Positions 17,231 to 26,100 of a DNA stretch of 50,660 bases are shown piece after piece. Both the position numbers and the translations under genes were made by a program. Origin of the DNA: Syntrophaceae bacterium UBA6109 (GTDB lineage Bacteria; Desulfobacterota; Syntrophia; Syntrophales; UBA6109); assembly GCA_002428445.1 (NCBI GenBank), contig DIWJ01000063.1, positions 1,536-52,195 on the forward strand, written 5' to 3'. A model generated the notes under the pieces. That model was not told the DNA's origin. It worked only from the letters and a program-made list of their open reading frames with translations, and made no database searches. Positions within the stretch are counted from its first letter, which is position 1; each line of letters opens with the position of its first letter.

Positions 17231-18121
17231 TCACTCCTTGGAAAGTACTTTTCTTACAGGGTCCAGCCGGCCGGCGATGGCGGGGTTCTTGCGCGCCGCC
17301 ACATCCGCGGTCAGGAGGCCCAGATGTCGATACAGGGGCAACAGTTCCGGACAGCAACGGCCCATTGCGTCCAGGTGGCGTTTCACGGTGCCGATGTCGC
17401 AGCGTTCGATGGGGCCGGACAGGGAGGCAACAGTTCCCTGCGCCTCGATGTTGCGCATCGTCCCGGCGATCAAAGGCCAGAAGGCCTTTACGGCATCTCC
17501 ACCGGAAAGGCCGAAAGATTCGCAGATGCGGCGGACGGTGTCGACAAGCGTGACAAGGTAATTGGACGCCATGCAGGCCGCCGCGTGGTACAGCGGCTTG
17601 TCGCGGTCGGAGATGAAGATCGGGAACCCTTTCAGCGCCGTTACGAGGGCTGTCGCCTCTTCCTTCAAATCGTCCTCGACAGTGAGGCCGAACGCGCTGC
17701 CCGGAATGGAGCGGAGCGCAGCGTCGACATCGGGAAAGCTCTGGAGCGGGTGGATGCAGCCGGTGACGGCGCCGCAGCGGCGCGCGGCGTCCAGAAGGTC
17801 GAGTCCGCAGGCGCCGCTCATGTGAAGGACGCGTTTGCCCTCGCAGGCGGCGCCCGCCTCGGCCAAATGGCGGCAAACGCCTTCGATATGGTCATCGGGG
17901 GTTGCGAGGAAAATGATGTCGGCGAGGCCGGCGGCCTCTTCGGGTGTGCCGCACCGCTGCGCTCCGGTATAACGGGCGGCGCGGTCCATGGCGGCCGGGC
18001 GGATGTCATGAACGGCTGCGATCGGATAGCCGGCGTCATGGAGGGAACACGCGAGCGCCGTTCCGACCTTTCCCATGCCGATGAAGGCGGCGGGGGGATG
18101 GACGGGGGAAGAGGTTTTCAC
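17231..18121 (-). CDS. Rossmann/DUF2520 oxidoreductase, possible PanG-type ketopantoate reductase
   Basis: About 296 residues. An N-terminal NAD(P)-binding Rossmann segment (AAFIGMGKVGTALA, with FLATPDDHI) is followed by a DUF2520 C-terminal helical domain containing CIHPLQSFPD and AAACMASNYLVTL. This is not the classical PanE sequence, but DUF2520 proteins have been linked to an alternative ketopantoate reductase (PanG). Being directly upstream of panB by 6 nt supports that reading, which remains an inference. I prefer the GTG at 18121, with GAGG ten bases before it, over a TTG three codons upstream that lies too close to that site. Confidence 0.75.
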   Translation of the reverse strand: MKTSSPVHPPAAFIGMGKVGTALACSLHDAGYPIAAVHDIRPAAMDRAARYTGAQRCGTPEEAAGLADIIFLATPDDHIEGVCRHLAEAGAACEGKRVLHMSGACGLDLLDAARRCGAVTGCIHPLQSFPDVDAALRSIPGSAFGLTVEDDLKEEATALVTALKGFPIFISDRDKPLYHAAACMASNYLVTLVDTVRRICESFGLSGGDAVKAFWPLIAGTMRNIEAQGTVASLSGPIERCDIGTVKRHLDAMGRCCPELLPLYRHLGLLTADVAARKNPAIAGRLDPVRKVLSKE

Positions 18122-18134
18122 AGGGCGCAATCCT

Positions 18135-18179
18135 CAAAAAAAGGGCCTTTCGGACGGTTGCCGGAAGGCCCTGTTTTTT
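18135..18179 (-). terminator. Strong bidirectional intrinsic terminator
   Basis: A 12-bp stem AGGGCCTTTCGG/CCGGAAGGCCCT (one G-T pair) with a 7-nt loop is flanked by seven A's on the left and GTTTTTT on the right. On the minus strand the U-tract ends just before the GAGG ribosome site of the panG-like gene. Any transcript from upstream would be stopped there, so it either ends a small upstream transcript or acts as a leader attenuator of the pan operon. Confidence 0.8.
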
Positions 18180-18183
18180 CAGT

Positions 18184-18297
18184 TCAATCGTTAAGGGAGA
18201 CCTTTCCGTCTCGGTCCAAATCCGGATCCAAGCGGTTGGAACAGTGCGTATCACACCGGACCGAAGACGTCAACGGGAATTGTGCCAGCACTTGCAT
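18184..18297 (-). CDS. Possible mini-ORF with an EF-hand loop (37 aa)
   Basis: The frame ends DLDRDGKVSLND-stop, which fits the 12-residue EF-hand calcium loop at every key position (D1, D3, D5, G6, V8, D12), and two Cys lie shortly before it. The stop is 4 nt from the terminator hairpin. A minus-strand TATAAT box lies about 37 nt upstream of its ATG. There is no good ribosome site (GGGG directly abuts the ATG). It may be a real small protein, the tail of a decayed secreted protein, or chance. Confidence 0.3.
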   Translation of the reverse strand: MQVLAQFPLTSSVRCDTHCSNRLDPDLDRDGKVSLND

Positions 18298-18327
18298 CCC
18301 CGTATCGGCAGGGCAGGGGATAGGGGC

Positions 18328-18356
18328 TTGACAATTATACCCCGATCCATTAGCGT
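18328..18356. promoter_or_regulatory. Overlapping divergent promoter boxes upstream of PTS genes
   Basis: On the plus strand a perfect TTGACA (18328-18333) is followed by 17 nt and a weak TAGCGT, serving the PTS IIA gene. On the minus strand a perfect TATAAT occupies 18339-18334, so RNA polymerase could also start leftward at about 18327. The two boxes overlap, so use of one would hinder the other. Confidence 0.4.
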
Positions 18357-18390
18357 AACCGCTCAAATCGCGTGCGAGGGGGATATCGGC

Positions 18391-18801
18391 ATGATCGGGG
18401 TGCTCGTCACGACCCACGGCAATCTTGGCGTTGAGCTCATCAAAGCAGCGGAGCTGATCAAGGGGCCGATGAAGGGAGTTGTCCACATCAGCGTGGATCA
18501 GAACAAGGGTGTCGAAGATCTGAAAAAGGAGATCGGCACGGCCATCAAGAAGGTGGATCAGGGCAAGGGCGTGCTGATCCTGACCGATCTCTTCGGCGGA
18601 ACCCCTTCCAACATCTCCCTTTCATTTCTCAAAGAGGGAAAAGTCGAAGTCGTCACCGGCGTCAACCTCCCGATGCTCCTGAAACTGCCCGATGTCCGGG
18701 AGGGGATGACCCTCAAGGAATTTGCCCAGTTCATCAAGGACTACGGCATCCGCAACATCTCGCTGGCAACGGAAATTCTCAACAAGAAAGCCGCCGGCTG
18801 A
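18391..18801 (+). CDS. PTS mannose-family IIA component
   Basis: 136 residues. IIA-Man accepts phosphate from HPr on His9 (motif VTTHGNLG) and passes it to IIB. LTDLFGGTPSNISLSFL and GVNLPMLLKL are the conserved core. The start is the ATG after GAGGGGG; the frame upstream is open but unlike the family. It is first in a IIA-IIB-IIC series. Since no IID gene follows, a regulatory rather than transport role is likely. Confidence 0.92.
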   Translation: MIGVLVTTHGNLGVELIKAAELIKGPMKGVVHISVDQNKGVEDLKKEIGTAIKKVDQGKGVLILTDLFGGTPSNISLSFLKEGKVEVVTGVNLPMLLKLPDVREGMTLKEFAQFIKDYGIRNISLATEILNKKAAG

Positions 18802-18815
18802 AACCCGATAGCGCA

Positions 18816-19322
18816 ATGAATGTCGTACTGGTTCGGGTCGACAATCGATTGATTCACGGGCAGATCCTCGAGGCCTGGGTTCCTTTTCTGCAGGCCGAAG
18901 GAATTGTCGTGGCGGACGACGGCGCGGCCGGCGACTTTTTTCGCGAAACGGTAATCCGCATGGCCGTACCCCGCGAGATCGAGGTGACCGTCTGCAGTGT
19001 CGACGATCTGGTGAAGAGTAATCCCGGTCCGCAGGCGGACGGCCCGAGAACCATCGTTCTGTTCGGAGATGTCGGATCGGCGGCGAGGGCGCGCCGGGGC
19101 GGTTTTCGTTTCGATCGGCTCAATCTCGGCAACATCTACTCGGAAGAGTGCGTTGTGAACTGCACGCCCTCGGTGCAATTGGACCAAAAGGAGCTCGAGG
19201 ACGTTCTCTCGCTGCTGCGTGCAGGGGTGCTCATCGACTTGAAACGCGTACCGACAGACAATCCTCCCGATCTTCAATCCATTCTCCGGAAAATTTCTCC
19301 GGGAGAAAAGAACCGGCTTTGA
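18816..19322 (+). CDS. PTS mannose/fructose/sorbose-family IIB component
   Basis: 168 residues. The active-site loop RVDNRLIHGQ places the phosphorylated His at 14, followed by the typical ILEAWVP. The family is usually about 160 residues. The C-terminal 40 residues resemble the ordinary domain end and carry no extra fusion. It starts 14 nt after IIA. Confidence 0.92.
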   Translation: MNVVLVRVDNRLIHGQILEAWVPFLQAEGIVVADDGAAGDFFRETVIRMAVPREIEVTVCSVDDLVKSNPGPQADGPRTIVLFGDVGSAARARRGGFRFDRLNLGNIYSEECVVNCTPSVQLDQKELEDVLSLLRAGVLIDLKRVPTDNPPDLQSILRKISPGEKNRL

Positions 19323-19331
19323 GGGCCCGAT

Positions 19332-20024
19332 ATGCTGTTCGAAGCGATGATCGCGGCGATCCTCGGTGCCGTCTTGTGTCTGGACCGGATATTCGTTCAG
19401 GCGATGATCTCCAGGCCGATCGTTGCCGCACCGGCCGTCGCCTGGCTGCTGAATGAACCTTCCGCGGGCTTGATGGCGGGCGCGCTCCTGGAGCTTTTCT
19501 GGCTGGACCGGACGGCGATCGGCGCCTATGTTCCGCCCAATGAATCGCTGGCGGCGATTCTCGTCGCCGGTTCGGCATCGATTGTTTCCCACCAGATCGG
19601 CGGCCAGTCGAGAGAGATCTTCGTTCTGTGCTTCCTTTTCTTCCTGCCCTTCGGCGTCTGGGGCGGGAAAATGGACGCCGTCATCTGCCAGTGGAATAAC
19701 GGGCTGTCCGATGCCGCCCTTCAGGATGCGGCAAGAGGCGACATGACTGCGGTGAGCCGTCGTCACCTCACGGCGGCGCTCAGGACGTTCCTGTTGAACG
19801 GGGCCTTCCTTTTTGCCGGCATGGCCGGCGGATGCTATTTGCTGCGGTGGGTCGTTCCGCTGATGAGTCCCTGGCTGGCGCAGGCGCTTGGCTTTGCCTA
19901 CATCCTCCTTCCGCTTCTCGCCATCGCCGCCGCTCTGAACGCCCTTTCCAATCCGCGGGCGATCCATATCTTTTGCGTCGCCTATCTTCTTGTACTCTTG
20001 ATCGTGGAGTGGGTCCGTGTCTGA
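19332..20024 (+). CDS. PTS mannose-family IIC component
   Basis: 230 residues with about six or seven hydrophobic helices. FVQAMISRPIVAAPAVAWLL and ALLELFWLDRTAIGAYVPPN are characteristic of IIC-Man. Sugar transport by this family normally needs IID as well. Directly downstream lies rimI instead, so this is an incomplete complex. The stop overlaps the GTG start of rimI. Confidence 0.88.
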   Translation: MLFEAMIAAILGAVLCLDRIFVQAMISRPIVAAPAVAWLLNEPSAGLMAGALLELFWLDRTAIGAYVPPNESLAAILVAGSASIVSHQIGGQSREIFVLCFLFFLPFGVWGGKMDAVICQWNNGLSDAALQDAARGDMTAVSRRHLTAALRTFLLNGAFLFAGMAGGCYLLRWVVPLMSPWLAQALGFAYILLPLLAIAAALNALSNPRAIHIFCVAYLLVLLIVEWVRV

Positions 20025-20529
20025 CCGGAAATCCGCGACGGCTCTTTCGATCGAGACGATGAAGCCGGAGGATCTGCCGGAGGTGCTGCCGATCGCGGAC
20101 GACCCGCAGGGCATTCCTTGGACGAAGGGTATTTTTGAAAAGGAGTTGGATACGCCTTTTTCCCACAATCTGATCTGCAGGGCGGTCCTCCAGAGGGGGG
20201 AAAAGGTCGTGGCCGGGTTCATCAGTTTCTGGGTCGTGGCCGGAGAGGTGCATCTCCACAACGTCGCCGTTCGGGGCGACCTGCGGCGGCAGGGGATCGG
20301 CTCGCGGCTGATGGAAGAGATGTTTCGGACGGCAAAGACCCATGGCGCCGCGCGGGCCACGCTCGAGTTGAGGGAGTCCAACCGGGCGGCCGGGGGGCTT
20401 TACGAACGATTTGGTTTTCTTGAAACGGGACGACGTCCCGGCTATTATCAGGACCGGGCCGAGGCGGCCGTGATCCTTTGGGCCGATCTTGAAAAGGAAG
20501 CGGGAGCGGGAAATGGACAGTGTCGATGA
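20017..20529 (+). CDS. rimI: RimI-like ribosomal protein/N-alpha acetyltransferase
   Basis: 170 residues, GNAT fold. VHLHNVAVRGDLRRQGIGSRLM contains the acetyl-CoA motif (RRQGIG), and LELRESNRAAGGLYERFGF is the RimI hallmark. In E. coli RimI acetylates the N-terminal Ala of S18; many bacterial homologues are broader. The GTG start overlaps the IIC stop, and the 3' end overlaps pyrK by 17 nt. Confidence 0.85.
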   Translation: MSDRKSATALSIETMKPEDLPEVLPIADDPQGIPWTKGIFEKELDTPFSHNLICRAVLQRGEKVVAGFISFWVVAGEVHLHNVAVRGDLRRQGIGSRLMEEMFRTAKTHGAARATLELRESNRAAGGLYERFGFLETGRRPGYYQDRAEAAVILWADLEKEAGAGNGQCR

Positions 20530-21337
20530 AGCCGTGCTGACCAAGTCGGTTGTCCGGGGAAATACCGAAGTCGCGCCGGGGCACTTCGAGATGACGCTGG
20601 AAGCGCAGAGCGCTTTCCGGCGTCCCGAAGCGGGTCAGTTCGTCATGATCCGGATCGCCGACGGAGGCGTCTTCCTGCCAAGGCCGTTCAGCATCTGCGG
20701 ATGGGATGAGACACCCTCTCCGCGTATGAAGATCCTCTACCGTGTCGTCGGTCGGGGCACCGCCGGACTGTCGCGGCTGGAGCCGGGAAGAACACTGGAT
20801 ATGACCGGGCCTTTCGGCCGCGGGTTCAGCATGCCCGGCGACGACCGTGACGTTGTTCTCGTGGGAGGGGGCATCGGAATGGCGCCGCTCCTTTATCTGC
20901 TGCAGCGGTGTCTGCCGGGCGGGGGCCAGCGTTCCGGCCGGCTTGCGGTGTATGCGGGCGCGCGGACGGCGGCGCTCCTGGTCGGCATTGCGCGGGTCCG
21001 GGAGTCCGGCGCCGTGCTGCGCGTCAGCACGGACGACGGCAGTGACGGATTTCACGGGCCGGTCACGGAACGATTCGCCCGCGAACGGGGCGAATGGGAC
21101 GGGGAGAAGACATCGCTTTACGCCTGCGGTCCGCGGCCCATGCTGCGGAGTCTTCAGGGCCTGCTGAGGGGGTCCGCGATGAGCTGCGAAGCGTCCCTCG
21201 AGGAGCGGATGGCCTGCGGACTCGGGGCCTGCCTCGGATGCGCGGTCGCCGTGCGCGGTGAAGCCGGAAAACGCGTTTTCCTTCGTGTCTGCAAAGAGGG
21301 GCCCGTTTTCCCCCTGCAGGATATCCTCTGGGAGTGA
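20513..21337 (+). CDS. pyrK: Dihydroorotate dehydrogenase electron-transfer subunit
   Basis: 274 residues. PyrK carries FAD and a [2Fe-2S] cluster that pass electrons from PyrD to NAD+. [10 protein letters not shown] is the FAD-binding RxFS motif, [16 protein letters not shown] the NAD-domain loop, and the C-terminal C-x10-C-x4-C-x2-C pattern in [19 protein letters not shown] plus a later CKEGP supplies cluster ligands. The ATG is chosen over an upstream TTG because of GGGAG seven bases ahead. It precedes pyrD by 16 nt. Confidence 0.94.
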   Translation: MDSVDEAVLTKSVVRGNTEVAPGHFEMTLEAQSAFRRPEAGQFVMIRIADGGVFLPRPFSICGWDETPSPRMKILYRVVGRGTAGLSRLEPGRTLDMTGPFGRGFSMPGDDRDVVLVGGGIGMAPLLYLLQRCLPGGGQRSGRLAVYAGARTAALLVGIARVRESGAVLRVSTDDGSDGFHGPVTERFARERGEWDGEKTSLYACGPRPMLRSLQGLLRGSAMSCEASLEERMACGLGACLGCAVAVRGEAGKRVFLRVCKEGPVFPLQDILWE

Positions 21338-21353
21338 GGGAAGGGTTAGGGCT

Positions 21354-22277
21354 ATGGTGAAAACGGCGGTCTCCATCGGCGGGCTTCAACTGATCAACCC
21401 CGTCATGACGGCTTCGGGAACATTCGGCTACGGGGAAGAGTACGCCGGGTTTGTCGATCTCAACCGCTTGGGCGCGGTTGTCGTGAAAGGCCTCTCGCTC
21501 GAGCCGCGTCCGGGAAATCCGCCTCCCCGCATCGTCGAAACGGCGGCGGGGATGCTCAATGCCATCGGACTGCAGAATGTCGGTGTCAGGGCCTTTATCG
21601 CCGAGAAGCTTCCCTACCTCAGGAATTTCACCGTTCCGGTGATTGTCAACATCTTCGGCGAGCGCGTGGAAGAGTACGAAGGACTGGCCGGGATCCTGTC
21701 GGCGGCGGAGGGAGTGCACGGCCTGGAGATCAACGTCTCATGCCCGAACGTGAAATGCGGGGGCCTTGCCTTCGGGACAAGTCCCGAAGCGGTCGGGGAG
21801 GTGACACGAAGGGTGCGGTGTGTTACGGACCTGCCGTTGATCGTCAAACTCTCTCCGAATGTCACCGACATCGCCGTCATGGCCGCGGCAGCCGAAGACG
21901 CGGGCGCCGATGCGATCTCGCTGATCAATACGATGACGGGGATGTCCGTCGATGTCGACAGAAGGGTTCCCCACCTCCGGAACGTGACGGGCGGGTTGTC
22001 GGGACCGGCCGTCAAACCGGTAGCGCTGCGCATGGTATGGCAGGTCGTGAAAAGGGTGGGCATCCCGGTGATCGGGTTGGGGGGAATCGCCACGGCGCGG
22101 GATGCCTTGGAATTCCTGATTGTGGGGGCAAAGGCCGTCCAGATCGGGACGGCGAACTTTGTGAATCCCCGGGCGACGCTGGACATTATCGACGGCATCG
22201 GGCAATATCTGGCGGAACACGGGATCGGCGACATCAACGAAATCATCGGTACGCTTCGGGAAGGGGGGGACCTATGA
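21354..22277 (+). CDS. pyrD: Dihydroorotate dehydrogenase B, catalytic subunit
   Basis: 307 residues. Class 1B enzyme oxidising dihydroorotate to orotate with FMN in a PyrD2-PyrK2 complex. [30 protein letters not shown], the catalytic Cys in INVSCPN (~130) and [17 protein letters not shown] are clear. Cys rather than Ser as the base, and the adjacent pyrK, place it in class 1B. The start was set at the ATG following the pyrK stop. Its TGA overlaps the next gene (ATGA). Confidence 0.97.
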   Translation: MVKTAVSIGGLQLINPVMTASGTFGYGEEYAGFVDLNRLGAVVVKGLSLEPRPGNPPPRIVETAAGMLNAIGLQNVGVRAFIAEKLPYLRNFTVPVIVNIFGERVEEYEGLAGILSAAEGVHGLEINVSCPNVKCGGLAFGTSPEAVGEVTRRVRCVTDLPLIVKLSPNVTDIAVMAAAAEDAGADAISLINTMTGMSVDVDRRVPHLRNVTGGLSGPAVKPVALRMVWQVVKRVGIPVIGLGGIATARDALEFLIVGAKAVQIGTANFVNPRATLDIIDGIGQYLAEHGIGDINEIIGTLREGGDL

Positions 22278-23146
22278 GGACAAGAAACCTTTTTCTTTTC
22301 TGCAGCCTTTGGCTGCTTTCCCTTCTGATCGTTCAGCCGCTGCCGGCTGCCCAATCGACGATCACGGAAGGCCAGGGCTATGCCTGCATGGGTGCCGACA
22401 AGTCGAAAAAGCAGACGGAACGGGAGGCGATGGATGAAGCCAAACGGAACGCCGTCGAGCGCGCCGTGACCTATATCAAGAGTTCTACCGAAGTGAAGGA
22501 TTATCAGGTGGTCAAGGATCTCGTGGAGGCCTATGCCGCGGCCAAGGTGAAGATCGTCGAGGAGTTGAAGAAGGGCTGGTACCGCGATGCCGCAACGGGG
22601 GATTGCTACTCCGTCCGCATCAAGGCGGAGGTGATCCCCGACGGGAAGGCGATCGATGGGATCATGAAGACCGCGAAGCTCGAAGATGATCCCTCCGCGC
22701 CGCTTTCCGTCAGCCTCTGGACGGACAGGAAGGACTACCGGCAGGGGGAACGGATGAAAATCTACCTGAAGGGGAACAAGCCCTTTTACGCCCGGGTCCT
22801 TCATCGCGATGTAAAGGGAGCGCTGGTGCAGCTCTTCCCGAATCCCTACCGGAAAGACAATTATTTCAACGGCGGCGTCACCTATGAGATTCCGTCAGGC
22901 CGAGACCAGTTTGAGCTCGAAATCAGTCCGCCTTTCGGGGAGGAAGGGATCGTCCTTTTCGCGAGCACGACGCCCCTTGGCGATATCGCGCTTGCGAAGG
23001 AAGGTCCGCTCTACCAGGTGAAGACACGCTCCGCCGACGTGAGCATACGGACAAGGGGCGTGAAACTCTCCGGGAAAACGGACGGCGGAAACGCCGACGG
23101 AGCGGAATTCGTCGAGCGCCAGGTCCGGGTGACGACGGTGAAGTGA
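22274..23146 (+). CDS. Secreted DUF4384 protein
   Basis: 290 residues. A signal peptide ([10 protein letters not shown], cleavage near PAAQ) is followed by an Ala/Lys-rich N-domain reminiscent of LPP20/FlgT-like folds ([20 protein letters not shown]) and a DUF4384 domain (about 145-245) with [19 protein letters not shown] and [14 protein letters not shown]4384 proteins are envelope-associated, with function unresolved. It is translationally coupled to pyrD, although a metabolic link is doubtful. Confidence 0.75.
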   Translation: MRTRNLFLFCSLWLLSLLIVQPLPAAQSTITEGQGYACMGADKSKKQTEREAMDEAKRNAVERAVTYIKSSTEVKDYQVVKDLVEAYAAAKVKIVEELKKGWYRDAATGDCYSVRIKAEVIPDGKAIDGIMKTAKLEDDPSAPLSVSLWTDRKDYRQGERMKIYLKGNKPFYARVLHRDVKGALVQLFPNPYRKDNYFNGGVTYEIPSGRDQFELEISPPFGEEGIVLFASTTPLGDIALAKEGPLYQVKTRSADVSIRTRGVKLSGKTDGGNADGAEFVERQVRVTTVK

Positions 23147-23190
23147 AACGCAGGCAACGGGGCGGCGGGAACCCGTTGCCCCTGCTGCGA

Positions 23191-26100
23191 TCAGATCAGC
23201 TCCTCGATTTTCCGCATCTTCTCCGTCAGACGCTTCCGGGAAACAGGAAAGGCCGTCTTGAGCTCCTGCGCGTGGAGCGAGACCCTGTATTCCTCGATCA
23301 TCCAGCGCAATTCCTCGCAGGCCGCCCTTTTTTCATCGGAAAATTCGTCGGCGCCATCCGCCGCGGCCTTTTCCAGGAAATCCAGAAACGGCCGGAGCTC
23401 CTCCTCCCGCAGGCGATCCTTCTCGAGGTTCGCCAATCCTCGTTCCGAACGAATGGCAAGGGCCTTGAGATAACGGACGAGGTGCTGAAGCCTGTCGCGG
23501 TCGTAACGGAGAAGAAAATCCGCCGGAACCAGGCGCTCCTTCTCTTTTTGAAGGGAGTGGACGAAGAGAAGCTCCGTCCGGTGGAAGCGATGGGTGCCTT
23601 CCAGTTTGCGGAGAAGCTCATGGGTTTCAAAATAGGCCCGGACCACGGGTTCGGCCAGCTGCAGGATCTCCTGACCATAGGCGAGAATCCCGCCCTTCAC
23701 CGATTCGCCGTGCTCATGAAAGTTCTTCTCAGATCGGATGTTTCGGTGAAACAGCTCATGCAATACCTTATCGTAGATTGCCTTCTCAATGGCGCCGGTC
23801 CCAAAGACCGCGGCCGCCTTTTTCCACCCCGCGGGTATTGCGAGGGCCTTCTTCAGGTGTGCGACAATCTCCCCGAAGCGAAGGGCGTATAATTTCATGA
23901 CGCCGCGTGGATGGCTGGCTCCCGCCTCGGCGGCGGTCGGGAAGAGGCGCAGATCGACGCGGTCGCCCTCGGCTGCCAGCCCCGGATAGGCGAGCCCCTC
24001 CCAGCCGCTTTCCCCTTTCAAGGTCACTGAATCCGGCAAGTCACCCACCGTCCAGTCGCTGAGGTCCTTTTTTTCCCAGGCGGAACGGGCGGCGGCAAAG
24101 GCGCGCGATTGAACGTCCGCAACGAAATCCTCCTTGAGCCGTCGGACGTCTTCTCCGGATGCGAGAACGCGATTCTCCCCGTCGACGACGGAAAAATGCA
24201 TCCGCAGGCGGTCTTCGGTCTTCATTTCACGGAAGATATGGGAAGGGATGTGCAGGCCGAAACGGCGGGCAAGAAAACGGCTGAGCCGGTGCGTCAACGG
24301 CCCCTCCGCATCGGTCAACTCCCGGAGAACGGTCTCCGTAGTTTCCGCGAGCGGCTGCAGCTTCCGCCGGTACTCCTTGGGAAGGGCCTTGAGCATGGCG
24401 GCAACCTTGTCCCGCCGGAGACCGGGGACAAGGTTATCGACTTTCTCCGGTTCGATCGCCGCCAGGGAGGGAACGGGGATGTTCATGGTGACGCCGTCGG
24501 ACGCCGCGCCCGGTTCGAAGCGGTATTCGAAACGGACGTGCCCGCCGCCGAGATGGGCCTCATCGGGGAACATCTCCAGGCGCTCCGGTTCGGGTGATCT
24601 GCGCAGCAGATCCTCTTCCGTCATGCGGAGGAATGCGTCGCCGCCGCGCTCGCGGATCGTCTTGCCGAGCGTTCTCATGTCGAAAATGCCGGGGATCCTT
24701 GTTTCATAAAAGGAGAAGATGCACTCGTCGTCCGAGAGCAGGTCGCGGCGGCGGAGTTTGTTCTCCATGGTGCGGACGCGCTCGATCAGTGCCAGGTTGT
24801 GCTCAAGGAAGGAGGGCGGCCGGCGGATCTCGCCCTCCATCAGGGCGGAGCGGATGAAGACCTTCCCGGCTTCCTCGGGATTGATTTTTCCGTAGGAGAC
24901 GGCGCGGCCGGGGACGATGAGGAGGCCGAAAAGCGTGACCCTTTCGGTCGCCACGACCTGTTCCCGGGAGACGTCCCAACGCGGTTCCGAGTAGGAGTAC
25001 CGGCAGAGATCTCCGCCGATTTCCTCAAGCCAGTCGCTGCGGATATTGGCTGCCGTCCGCGCGAAAGGGCGGGACGTCTCGACCATCTCGGCCGCCACGA
25101 TCCATTCTCCGCCGCGGTTGAAGATCACCGAGGAAGGATGGAGGAATACCGTCTTGCTTCTGGCGGCCAGGTAGAGGTTCTTTTCTTTCCTGGAGGCGAT
25201 TTGCGAGAGGTAACCGCTGAGGATCGACCGGGAAATGCGCTCCGGAAGGTCGACGGAGGATTCGCCTGCCTGGGAGGCCGGGACGACCGAGGCTGCAGCG
25301 ATCTTCTCCCGAATCTGTCCATGCACATCGCACCATTCCTTCATCCTGCGGAAGGAAAGGAAGTGCTCTCTGCAGAATCTGCGCAGGGCGTTTTGTGAGC
25401 GGAGGCGCTTGCGGGCAGCATGATACTTCTGCCACAGGTTCAGGAGGGTGAGAAAATCCGACCCCGGTTCTGCAAAGACCGCATGCATGCGGTCCGCTTC
25501 CTTGGCTTTTTCCAGCGGCCTTTCGCGGGGATCGGCGATCGTCAGCGCCGCCGCGACGACCAGGACTTCGTCCAGGCATCCCAACGTCTGTGCCTCGAGG
25601 ATCATTCGTGAAATCCGGGGATCGACGGGCAACTCCGCCATCTGGCGCCCGCGCGGCGTCAGGCGGAAGGCGGATGGTCCCTCGCCTTGATCCTTTGCGC
25701 CTTCAGCGGGGCTGACGGCGCCCAGTTCCAGGAGTTCATCGAGGGCCTCGCGGATCAGCCGCGGCTGCGGGGGGTCGAGGAAAGGGAAGGCATAAACGTC
25801 CCGGATGCCCAAACGCAGCATCCGCAGTACGGCTTCCGAGAGGTTCGAACGCAGGATCTCGGGGGCGGTGTATTGCGGACGGGAAAGGTAATCTTTTTCG
25901 TCGTAGAGGCGGATACAGATGCCGTCGCGAACCCTGCCGCAGCGGCCTTTCCGCTGGTCGGCGCTGCTGCGGGAGACAGGACGGATCGGCAGGCTGGTCG
26001 TCCGGGATCGCGCGTTGTACACCGAAATTCTCGCCAGACCGGAGTCGATGACATAGCGAATACCCGGGATGGTGATGGAGGTCTCGGCGATGTTCGTGGC

